Source of the DNA: Deltaproteobacteria bacterium | GTDB taxonomy: Bacteria; Desulfobacterota; Desulfarculia; Adiutricales; Adiutricaceae | Length of the DNA stretch: 5,011 nt | Assembly (NCBI GenBank): GCA_031257955.1 | Contig: JAIRNQ010000188.1 | Span: forward strand, 1-5,011 | Direction: 5' to 3' | In this document: one piece after another, positions 1 through 4,870 of the stretch | Layout of the letters: each line of letters starts with the position of its first letter | How positions within the stretch are numbered: the first letter of the stretch is position 1 | The notes under the pieces: model-generated | The model's database searches: none | The model's input: only the letters and a program-made list of their open reading frames with translations | What the model was told of the DNA's origin: nothing | Made by a program: the position numbers and the translations under genes

Positions 1-846
1 GACGAGCCCCTGGAGCTGACCGAGACCGCCCCGGACGAGCCTCCGGCCGCTCCGGCTGAAGAGCCCCACGCCCTGGAAGTCGAATCCGTGCCCGATCTCG
101 AATCCCCCGGGGCCGAAGCCCGGACCCAGACCCTGGTCCAGACCTCGCCGGTGGCCCCGGATCCGTCTTTGGGCGATTTGGCGGCGGACTTGGAAGGGCC
201 GGCCGGTCCCCCGCCGGCCCCCGAAACGGCGCCCCCGGCCCCCGAGCCGGCGCCCCCGGCGCCGACGGCCATCCCGGCGGCCAGGCCCATGTCCATTTTG
301 GAAGGCCGGGGCGGGGTGCTCAAGGCCAGCCAGACCCAGATGTCCACGCCCATACAGATCGACCAAACCCAGCTGCCCCGGGTCATGAAAGAGGCGGCGG
401 CCGCCGCCCAGACGGCCTCGGCCGGCCCCGGCGCGACCGGGGCGGCCACGGTAACCGTGCAGGAACTGGACGCCACCTACCAGAAGAACGTTTTTCTAAA
501 CTCGCTGGAGATTGTCTACTACAAACTCCTCAGGGCGGCCTTTGCCCAGTTTTTGATCTTTCCCAAGGTCACCAGCCGGGCGGCGGTAACGGTCATATCC
601 AGAAACCCCGACCACCTCAAGGTGGCCGAAAACGTCCTGACCAACACTACCCTCAGCTTCGTCGTCTGCGACGTGAAGCTGAACATCAGGGCCGTGGTCG
701 AGGTGGTCGACGAAAAACTCCCCCCCTCCAACAAAGATCGGGCCAGGGATTACATTCTCAAGAAAGCCGGCCTCCTGGTCGTGCGTTTCTACAGCGGCGA
801 CACCCCACCGGACGTCTCCACCCTCAGAAAGCTCCTCACCGACTGA
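1..846 (+). CDS. C-terminal part of a DUF2726-like domain protein with a long Pro/Ala/Glu-rich linker (5' end outside window)
   Basis: The reading frame is open from the first base, giving 281 residues before the TGA at 844-846. A GTG at 88 with GGAAG eight bases upstream could start translation. I prefer a gene that begins left of the window, because the same acidic Pro/Ala-rich composition continues upstream of it. Residues 1 to about 150 are low complexity (PAPETAPPAPEPAPPAP), a likely flexible linker. Residues about 160-281 form a compact domain: FLNSLEIVYYKLLRAAF, then FLIFPKVTSRA, SFVVCDVK, AVVEVVDE, RDYILKKAGLLVVRF and a final LRKLL. This order matches DUF2726, a family related to PD-(D/E)XK nuclease folds whose usual core reads VDFVLCD, VIELDD, and AAGIPLLR. 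Here the usual Asp of VDF is Ser and the acidic cluster is altered, so catalysis is doubtful. The family has no settled function. Homology is by motif recognition only. Confidence 0.75.
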   Translation, partial: DEPLELTETAPDEPPAAPAEEPHALEVESVPDLESPGAEARTQTLVQTSPVAPDPSLGDLAADLEGPAGPPPAPETAPPAPEPAPPAPTAIPAARPMSILEGRGGVLKASQTQMSTPIQIDQTQLPRVMKEAAAAAQTASAGPGATGAATVTVQELDATYQKNVFLNSLEIVYYKLLRAAFAQFLIFPKVTSRAAVTVISRNPDHLKVAENVLTNTTLSFVVCDVKLNIRAVVEVVDEKLPPSNKDRARDYILKKAGLLVVRFYSGDTPPDVSTLRKLLTD

Positions 847-865
847 CCCCGCCCTCCCGGCGGGG
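847..865 (+). repeat. GC hairpin directly after the stop codon
   Basis: CCCCGCC (847-853) pairs perfectly with GGCGGGG (859-865) around a five-base loop. It begins at the base after the TGA of the DUF2726-like gene. No T-tract follows, so it is not a complete intrinsic terminator. It may stabilise the 3' end of the mRNA or slow polymerase ahead of the real terminator at 899. Confidence 0.55.
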
Positions 866-898
866 TCCCCAAATGGCTCGCTCCTCCCATTCCCTTAC

Positions 899-921
899 GG
901 GGCCTTATCGGCCCCTTTTTT
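899..921 (+). terminator. Rho-independent terminator of the DUF2726-like gene
   Basis: GGGGCC (899-904) and GGCCCC (910-915) form a six-pair GC stem around the loop TTATC, followed at once by six T residues (916-921). It lies 53 bases after the stop codon of the + strand gene, and no other + strand gene follows it closely. Confidence 0.88.
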
Positions 922-934
922 AATTGGGGGGCAC

Positions 935-970
935 AAAAAAAAGGCCCTTCCCCGGTCGGGGAAGGGCCTT
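935..970 (-). terminator. Rho-independent terminator of the minus-strand block
   Basis: Positions 941-953 and 958-970 are a perfect 13-base inverted repeat around a four-base loop. On the minus strand the stem runs into eight T residues (complement of the A-run 935-942). It sits 42 bases past the stop of the corrinoid protein gene, and together with the + strand terminator at 899-921 it insulates two convergent units. On the + strand no T-run follows, so it acts on the minus strand only. Confidence 0.92.
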
Positions 971-1012
971 TGGCGAGGCGCGGGAATTGGCAAGCTCGGG
1001 CCGCGGACAAAT

Positions 1013-1702
1013 TTATTTGGCCGCTGGTTGTTTGGCGTTTTGCTCGCCCTTGGCTTCCAGCATGACCCTCTCGCAGAGGAAGACCGTCTCGGCCACGTTG
1101 TTGACCACGTAGTCGGCGCCGGAGCGTTTTTTGACGCTTTCGATGATCATGGCCCCGGAAATGAAGATGATGGGCCTGGCCTCCAGGGGCACCTGCTGGC
1201 GGATTAGCTGGACGGTTTGGGTCAGGGCCCCGTGGCCGGAGGTCATGAGCGAGGAGAGCCCGATTATATGGGGCTGGAAACGCCAAGTCTCTTCCAGGAA
1301 CTGCTCGGGCCGGACGTCGACTCCCAAGTCCTTCACGTCGTAGCCATAGGTGGTCAGCATGGCCCCGGCCATGTTTTTTCCCAAGTCGTGAATGTCGCCG
1401 GCCACGGTCCCGATGAGGACCTTGCCCCGGCCCGAGGGCACCTGGGGGGTTTTCACGTAAGGCATGACCATGTCGATGATCTGCTTCATGATGTCCCCGG
1501 CCATGATTAGCCCGGCGATAAAATACTCGCCGGTTTCGTATTTGTGCCCTATGTCTATGAGCGATTTTTGGCAGACCTCCATGATTTGGGTGGGATCCGT
1601 CCCCATGTTCAGAAGCTGCCTGGTCATGCGGCGGCAGGCCGAATCCTTTAAGAGGGTTATCAATTGGGACAAGCGCTCTAGCGAGGGCTTATAGTTTGTC
1701 AT
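1013..1702 (-). CDS. Corrinoid (B12-binding) methyl-carrier protein, MtbC/MttC-like
   Basis: This 229-residue protein has the standard two-part build of corrinoid carriers that shuttle methyl groups between a substrate methyltransferase and a second enzyme. A helical cap domain (about residues 5-85) is followed by a Rossmann-like B12 domain (about 93-215). The cobalt-binding signature GDIHDLGKN spans residues 102-110, with His105 the expected lower axial ligand in the DxHxxG motif. The usual SxL motif is present as SSL at 150-152. The later GG motif that cradles the nucleotide tail reads SG (182-183), a small departure. Length is typical for MtbC, MttC and MtgC, and the sequence alone does not tell which methyl donor it serves. 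No methyltransferase gene is in the window. The ATG at 1700-1702 gives a full cap domain, but no clear Shine-Dalgarno precedes it. A terminator follows at 970-935. Confidence 0.9.
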   Translation of the reverse strand: MTNYKPSLERLSQLITLLKDSACRRMTRQLLNMGTDPTQIMEVCQKSLIDIGHKYETGEYFIAGLIMAGDIMKQIIDMVMPYVKTPQVPSGRGKVLIGTVAGDIHDLGKNMAGAMLTTYGYDVKDLGVDVRPEQFLEETWRFQPHIIGLSSLMTSGHGALTQTVQLIRQQVPLEARPIIFISGAMIIESVKKRSGADYVVNNVAETVFLCERVMLEAKGEQNAKQPAAK

Positions 1703-1713
1703 GGACGGTACCC

Positions 1714-1742
1714 AAAAACCGCCGGGCCCAAGGCGGCCCGGC
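1714..1742 (-). terminator. Terminator-like hairpin between the TagO-like and corrinoid genes
   Basis: GCCGGGCC (1721-1728) pairs perfectly with GGCCCGGC (1735-1742) around a six-base loop. Read on the minus strand the stem is followed by GG and then five T residues (1718-1714). It lies 21 bases past the stop of the TagO-like gene and ends only 11 bases before the ATG of the corrinoid gene. The two G residues and short T-run make it a moderate terminator. It could equally lower read-through or hide the ribosome site of the downstream gene. Confidence 0.55.
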
Positions 1743-1779
1743 CAATTGGCCCAGGCCTTCGGCTACCAGCCGCAGGCCT
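1740..1779 (-). repeat. Palindrome plus hairpin spanning the stop codon of the TagO-like gene
   Basis: GGCCAATTGGCC (1740-1751) is a perfect 12-base palindrome that shares its first bases with the neighbouring terminator-like stem. Next to it, AGGCC (1753-1757) pairs with GGCCT (1775-1779), and inside that CGGCT (1760-1764) pairs with AGCCG (1768-1772) around a three-base loop. The TAG stop (1763-1765) therefore lies within this nested hairpin. The pairing is seen in the sequence; any effect on termination or stability is inference. Confidence 0.5.
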
Positions 1780-3124
1780 CCCGGAGGGGGACGATGGCCT
1801 CGGAGAGGCCGCCGAGGTTAAAGTGGGTCTCCATCACGGCCGTGGAATCGTAGCGGGGGACCCTGAAGGTGACCCTTTCGGCCGGGAGGAGGGCGGCGAT
1901 TAGGGCGGTCGGGTTATTGGAAATGACGCCCTGAATGTTGGTCGAATACTTCCAAAACGAGGTAACCGGCGGGTTTTGGTCTATGGCGTGTTCGACCCTG
2001 GCCCCCCGGTAGTAGTCGGACTGGATGCGGGCCCGGAAGATCACCGAAAGCTCCGTCCGGCCGTTTTCGCATTTAATGACCATCGAGGCCTGTTCCTTGG
2101 TGAAGTTGGCCGAGTGCCTGACCGGGGCCAGGTTTAAGATGGTCACGTTGGCCAGATCGCCCAGGCCCGAGTGCTCGGCCGAAGACAGGGCCCAGTTGCC
2201 GTAAAGCCGGTAACCGCGGCCCGTGGCGGCCAGCTTTCGGACCGTCAGCAAATCGCCGTCCTCCCCGTCCTCGGCCGGCCGGTCGCCGGCCGCGGCCTGG
2301 GTCCCAACGGAGAGGCCTTCTCCGGCCTCGTCGCCGGGCCCCCTGTCAGCGGCTGGCCCAGGGGCTGGCCCAGGCGCGGCCGCCTCGGCGCCGGCCCCGG
2401 CGCCCGGGGCCAGCCGGGCGGGATCCAGCTTGTCCTTCTCGCCCAACAGTAGGTTGGTGGCCGTAACGACGTCTATGTCCTGGACGCTTTGGGGATAGGA
2501 GGGAACGTTTAGGCCGTATTTGGCGATCATCAGGTTTCGGTTAAGGATGGACAAGGTCAGAAGGTTGGAGTCGTAGGTCAGCCGGTTGATATTGGCGTTT
2601 AGCTGATCGTCGGCTTCCAGGCGTTCTTTGATTTCGTCGTTGGCGTCGGTGAGGGTATCGATTTCGGAGGCGATTTGGCTGGCCAACTCGGCGTTGGGCC
2701 TAGTCTGGTTGGCGACGATGTTAACCTCGGCGTTGGATTCCAGGGCGTTTACCCGTTCCAGTATCAGCAGATCCAGAAATTGCTTTTCGGCGATGATGGA
2801 GCTTAGGAGTATGTACTGGGGCGAGTCGGTGGCGTGGCGGTTCATTTCGGTGGTGAAGCGCAGTATTTCCGTGGCCAGCGATTCGTGGATGTTCCTAAGC
2901 TCGGCCAGTTGCGGGTTTTCGGCGCCCTCCGCCGGCCCGGCGCCTCCGGCGCCGCCACCGGATCCGCTCCCGGATCCGCCGCTTGGTTGCCCAGCCGCCG
3001 CTACCCCGGCCTCGTTTTTGGCGTTGATTTGGTCTAATTTATGCAAAAAGATATAAGTTGACGTAATTATAGAAATTATAATTAGGATCAAGAGGGATAA
3101 AATAATTATCTCTTTTTTGGTCAT
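1763..3124 (-). CDS. Membrane-anchored, stalked protein with C-terminal VasI/TagO-like domain
   Basis: The predicted protein has 453 residues. Residues 5-27 are a single hydrophobic helix (IIILSLLILIIISII) after MTKK, suggesting an inner-membrane anchor with the rest in the periplasm. A Gly/Ser-rich linker (about 40-70) leads to a mainly helical, coiled-coil-like region (about 72-232). A second Ala/Pro/Gly linker follows (about 236-290). The C-terminal domain (about 303-453) has WALSS, VIKCENGRTELSVIF, VTFRVPRYDSTAV and the ending LSEAIVPLREACGW. This matches the VasI/TagO family, first known as an accessory of type VI secretion; Cys352 and Cys451 are probably a disulfide pair. No type VI gene is visible, so the role is unknown. 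I chose the ATG at 3122-3124 because AGGAAA lies six bases upstream and the membrane helix follows at once. The frame is open up to 3265, but that extension lacks any domain. The first 100 bases are strikingly AT-rich. Confidence 0.82.
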   Translation of the reverse strand: MTKKEIIILSLLILIIISIITSTYIFLHKLDQINAKNEAGVAAAGQPSGGSGSGSGGGAGGAGPAEGAENPQLAELRNIHESLATEILRFTTEMNRHATDSPQYILLSSIIAEKQFLDLLILERVNALESNAEVNIVANQTRPNAELASQIASEIDTLTDANDEIKERLEADDQLNANINRLTYDSNLLTLSILNRNLMIAKYGLNVPSYPQSVQDIDVVTATNLLLGEKDKLDPARLAPGAGAGAEAAAPGPAPGPAADRGPGDEAGEGLSVGTQAAAGDRPAEDGEDGDLLTVRKLAATGRGYRLYGNWALSSAEHSGLGDLANVTILNLAPVRHSANFTKEQASMVIKCENGRTELSVIFRARIQSDYYRGARVEHAIDQNPPVTSFWKYSTNIQGVISNNPTALIAALLPAERVTFRVPRYDSTAVMETHFNLGGLSEAIVPLREACGW

Positions 3125-3130
3125 AATAAA

Positions 3131-3136
3131 TTTCCT
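3131..3136 (-). promoter_or_regulatory. Ribosome binding site of the TagO-like gene
   Basis: AGGAAA on the minus strand lies six bases before the ATG at 3122-3124. It decides the start against several upstream in-frame start codons. It is the clearest Shine-Dalgarno sequence in the window; the other genes start without one. Confidence 0.75.
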
Positions 3137-3208
3137 AATTAGATAAAATCGATGGGACAGGGTCATAATCGTATAGAAATTTACCCCCCACACCCCACCG
3201 ATTATCCC

Positions 3209-3232
3209 GCCGCCAGTGGCCCCCCTGGCGGC
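3209..3232 (-). repeat. Perfect 8-bp inverted repeat in the gap upstream of the TagO-like gene
   Basis: GCCGCCAG (3209-3216) and CTGGCGGC (3225-3232) form an eight-pair stem with an eight-base loop. Neither strand has a T-run after it, so it is not a terminator. A shorter stem, CATAG/CTATG (3263-3267 with 3272-3276), lies close by. Either could be an RNA hairpin or a protein site. Confidence 0.45.
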
Positions 3233-3327
3233 CAACCGGTGGCGCCCCTTTGGTTGCGAAGGCATAGTGGCCTATGGCCTGGATTTGGGCTTCTGTCGGT
3301 TCATCATAGCCATTTTGGGGCCGTCGC

Positions 3328-3389
3328 GCCAGCCCCCGGCCGGCGCCACAATCTGCCCCCGGGCCAGCCCCCAGGCCAGCCCCCGGCCC
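3328..3389. repeat. Short direct repeats of GCCAGCCCCC-type
   Basis: The core GCCAGCCCCC occurs at 3328, 3363 and 3375, each followed within a base or two by GGCC (GGCCAGCCCCCAGGCC at 3362-3377, overlapping GGCCAGCCCCCGGCC from 3374). The last two are nearly tandem at a 12-base period. This resembles slippage-prone GC-rich DNA; no function is evident. Confidence 0.5.
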
Positions 3390-3424
3390 AGCCTTCGACG
3401 GCCAACCTTCCGGAGTCGGCCGAT

Positions 3425-4192
3425 TCACTGGTCCCAGAGGCCGATTTTGGTAGTCAGGGTGATGTATTTTTTGGGGGTGAGGAACCAGCCCAGGCCCAGG
3501 GGGTTATCCTGGTAGTCGTAAAAGACGTAGTGGATCTTGAAGGCCGTCTCCCCCTCCTGGGTCTTGAGTTGGTTGGCCTCGGTCTGGTTGAGGGTGGCCG
3601 GCTCGACCCTGAGGAAAGTTTTTTTTATGTAATTGCTGCCCTCGCCGGTGAAGAGGCCCGAGAGGGAAGAGAGTTCCAGCTCGGCCTCGACGATGGGGGC
3701 TTGGGGATCGAACTTCAATAGGGCCTCGTTTAGGAGGAAGGGCTTGTCCTTGTGGCTGACCAGGCGAATTAGGTGTATTATTTTGCCGTTTTTGGGAAGG
3801 CCCAGGCTCTGGGCGACTTTGGGCGTGGCCTCCATGATGCCGGCCTTGATGATGGTGAGCGAACTGTTTTTGCGGTCGGCCAACAGTTCCATGAGTCCGT
3901 CCCAGGTGAAACTGGCCTGGGTCCAGGCCGGGGTGGTCACGTAGGTGCCGCTCCCCTGGATGCGCCTCAAAAGTCCCTGCTCGGCCACCAAACCTATGGC
4001 CTGCCTGACGGTCATGGTCGAAAGGCCGTAATGTTTGCCTATGGCCGCCTCGGAGGGCAGTTTGGCCCCCGGAGGAAAATCCCCGCTAGCTATTATCTTC
4101 TTAATAATGTGCGAAAGTTGTAGATAAGCGGGTGTCTTGTCGTTGTCTTTGTCAACTGACAGACTTTTAGAAAAGACGCTTTTGGGATTCAT
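3425..4192 (-). CDS. GntR-family transcriptional regulator, HutC subfamily (UTRA domain)
   Basis: This 255-residue protein has an N-terminal winged helix-turn-helix (about residues 20-86): PAYLQLSHIIKKIIASGDF, PPGAKLPSEAAIGKHYGLS, TMTVRQAIGLVAEQGLL and the wing RRIQGSGTYV. These are the classic GntR signatures. The rest (about 110-250) fits the UTRA ligand-binding fold, with the common segments IIHLIRLVSHKDKPFLLNEALL and FKIHYVFYDYQDNPLGLGW. Length is normal for HutC-type repressors, which release DNA on binding a small effector such as an amino acid derivative or a sugar phosphate; the effector here cannot be read from sequence. The ATG at 4190-4192 is the first after an in-frame TAA at 4199-4201, but no Shine-Dalgarno is visible. 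The gene follows a strong promoter and a long structured leader. It may regulate itself and the downstream TagO-like and corrinoid genes. Confidence 0.92.
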   Translation of the reverse strand: MNPKSVFSKSLSVDKDNDKTPAYLQLSHIIKKIIASGDFPPGAKLPSEAAIGKHYGLSTMTVRQAIGLVAEQGLLRRIQGSGTYVTTPAWTQASFTWDGLMELLADRKNSSLTIIKAGIMEATPKVAQSLGLPKNGKIIHLIRLVSHKDKPFLLNEALLKFDPQAPIVEAELELSSLSGLFTGEGSNYIKKTFLRVEPATLNQTEANQLKTQEGETAFKIHYVFYDYQDNPLGLGWFLTPKKYITLTTKIGLWDQ

Positions 4193-4224
4193 AGAACGTT
4201 ACGCAATGAAAACCCCCGTTCTTA

Positions 4225-4326
4225 GGCGATGGGGTCCTGGCGGCTTAGGCCCCGAAGGGCGATGGGGGGTTCCTGGCGGCTTTGGCCCCGAAGGGCGATG
4301 GGGTCCTGGCGGCTTAGGCCCCGAAG
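4225..4326 (-). repeat. Three-copy tandem repeat (33/36/33 bp) in the gntR leader
   Basis: Copies lie at 4225-4257, 4258-4293 and 4294-4326. Copies 1 and 3 are identical; copy 2 carries a three-base expansion (GGGGGGTT where the others have GGGGT) and one TTA to TTT change. Each begins GGCGATGGGG and ends GGCCCCGAAG. In each copy GGGG and CCCC near the ends can pair; in copies 1 and 3 CCT/AGG extends the stem past a single bulged T. The transcript leader of gntR would therefore carry three similar hairpins in a row. The gntR start codon lies 33 bases beyond the last repeat. Confidence 0.85.
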
Positions 4327-4337
4327 GGCTAGCCTGA

Positions 4338-4367
4338 GGTGGGCCCCGGGCCTGTCCGGAACCCACC
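4338..4367 (-). repeat. Nested hairpin in the gntR leader
   Basis: GGTGGG (4338-4343) pairs with CCCACC (4362-4367), and inside that CCGG (4346-4349) pairs with CCGG (4356-4359). It lies between the promoter and the tandem repeats. No T-run follows on the minus strand, so it is a structured leader element, not a terminator. Confidence 0.5.
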
Positions 4368-4451
4368 GGGGTCATGGCGGGCCGGTTTTTGGGTCCCGAT
4401 AAAGGCGCGGGCCTACGGGATCGTTTGGTCCGGGCGTTCGAAAGTCCGCCT

Positions 4452-4480
4452 ATTGTATCAAAAAAATACACCGTTGACAA
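4452..4480 (-). promoter_or_regulatory. Sigma70-type promoter upstream of gntR
   Basis: On the minus strand TTGTCA (4480-4475, five of six matches to the consensus) and TACAAT (4457-4452, five of six) are separated by exactly 17 bases. The spacer contains a run of seven T. Transcription would start near 4445, leaving a leader of about 250 nt before the gntR ATG. It is the best promoter match I found in the window. Confidence 0.72.
4454..4470. promoter_or_regulatory. Candidate operator inside the gntR promoter
   Basis: TGTAT (4454-4458) and ATACA (4466-4470) form an inverted repeat with a seven-base A-rich centre, lying in the spacer and -10 element. GntR-family proteins often bind short two-fold sites built around GT and AC half-sites, and repress their own promoters. 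The spacing here is wider than in most known HutC operators, so this is only a candidate. Confidence 0.35.
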
Positions 4481-4740
4481 AGCACACTTTGGCCGAAATG
4501 CGCCGGTTTACGGCCCTTCCCAGGAATTTGGCACCCCTAGTCGGCCGGTCCGGGATAAGTCTAAAATATTTCCCATTTTGTCGCCCATGGAACTAACCCA
4601 AAACGACGCGACGACAATCGCCAAGCGCCTTTGGCTAAAAAAACGCGCGAATATGGGCCAATTCTGGTTTATTTTTATGGCCTATGTTCCTCTGACGGGC
4701 CGCCCTTATCCCCTCCCGGCGCCATCCCCCTGGCCGACAG

Positions 4741-4784
4741 GCCGACCATGACAGCCCGACAGGCCCCCCATGATAGCCCGAAAG
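4741..4784. repeat. Two imperfect tandem 22-bp repeats
   Basis: Copies at 4741-4762 and 4763-4784 share the pattern GCCnnCCATGAnAGCCCGAnAG and differ at only four positions. Partial copies flank them (GCCGACAG at 4733-4740, GCCGACCA at 4785-4792). This small array borders the GC-rich to AT-rich transition; no function is evident. Confidence 0.6.
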
Positions 4785-4787
4785 GCC

Positions 4788-4825
4788 GACCACTTGGGCG
4801 CGGCCTCCGGCCTTGTGGTCCCAAG
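4788..4825 (+). repeat. Interleaved complementary segments (possible pseudoknot or switching hairpins)
   Basis: GACCAC (4788-4793) can pair with GTGGTC (4815-4820), while the adjoining CTTGGG (4793-4798) can pair with CCCAAG (4820-4825). GGCC/GGCC (4802-4805 with 4809-4812) makes a small hairpin between them. The two outer pairings are interleaved, so they would form a pseudoknot or alternate. The element ends 45 bases before the right-edge gene and may lie outside its transcript. Confidence 0.35.
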
Positions 4826-4834
4826 GGAGCAAAA

Positions 4835-4863
4835 TTGCCGTTCAAAAATTTAAAATATAAAAT
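4835..4863 (+). promoter_or_regulatory. Possible promoter of the right-edge gene
   Basis: TTGCCG (4835-4840, four of six) and TAAAAT (4858-4863, five of six) are 17 bases apart. A start of transcription about seven bases later would fall on or just before the ATG at 4871, so the message would have almost no leader. The region is so AT-rich that a chance match is likely. Confidence 0.35.
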
Positions 4864-4870
4864 TTCTTAA

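Larger units (their letters stand above)
3137..3424 (-). other. Gap between gntR and the TagO-like gene, no supported gene
   Basis: The part next to the TagO-like gene (about 3137-3185) is AT-rich and the remainder is GC-rich. On the minus strand a frame starting with GTG at 3428 overlaps the TGA of gntR as GTGA and stays open for 97 codons to a TAG at 3135. It would exactly fill the gap, but its product is Gly/Ala/Pro/Arg-rich without recognisable domain, hydrophobic core or a Shine-Dalgarno, so I leave it as a possibility only. The gap also holds inverted and direct repeats listed separately. No intrinsic terminator for gntR is seen. Confidence 0.5.
4481..4830. other. Stretch without a supported gene
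   Basis: Several reading frames stay open for 65-125 codons here, on both strands, but none shows a recognisable domain, a ribosome site or consistent codon use, and the longest + strand frame runs back through the gntR promoter. The stretch mixes AT-rich patches (for example around 4560-4580 and 4636-4680) with GC-rich ones. Apart from the short repeats listed from 4741, I see no RNA gene or mobile-element end. Confidence 0.5.

Noticed and set aside
789..1286. Minus-strand frame of 165 codons overlapping two genes and both terminators
   Set aside because: It runs through two strong terminators and lies against the better supported DUF2726-like and corrinoid genes; its basic, Pro/Gly-rich product looks like an antisense shadow.
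3138..3166. Promoter for the TagO-like gene (ATGACC, 17 bases, TCTAAT on the minus strand)
   Set aside because: The predicted transcript start near 3131 would cut into the Shine-Dalgarno sequence, and the -35 element is weak.
3125..3265. Longer N-terminus for the TagO-like protein, starting at 3265
   Set aside because: The extra 47 residues would place the membrane helix internally, have no domain, and lack the good ribosome site found at the ATG at 3122-3124.
4225..4326. CRISPR array
   Set aside because: The copies are directly adjacent with no unique spacers between them, so this is a plain tandem repeat.
4199..4480. Minus-strand frame of 93 codons with a Pro/Gly-rich repeat, ending just before gntR, as a leader peptide
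   Set aside because: Its TTG start lies in the -35 element of the gntR promoter, so the message would not contain it, and the repeated peptide comes from the DNA repeats.
4620..4643. Terminator-like GCCAA/TTGGC stem next to a run of A
   Set aside because: The A-run follows the stem on the + strand, so on the minus strand the T-run comes before the stem; neither strand has the right order, and the stem has only five pairs.
4374..4751. Plus-strand frame of 125 codons
   Set aside because: It crosses the gntR promoter, has no ribosome site, ends in simple Pro-rich sequence from the repeat area and shows no domain I recognise.
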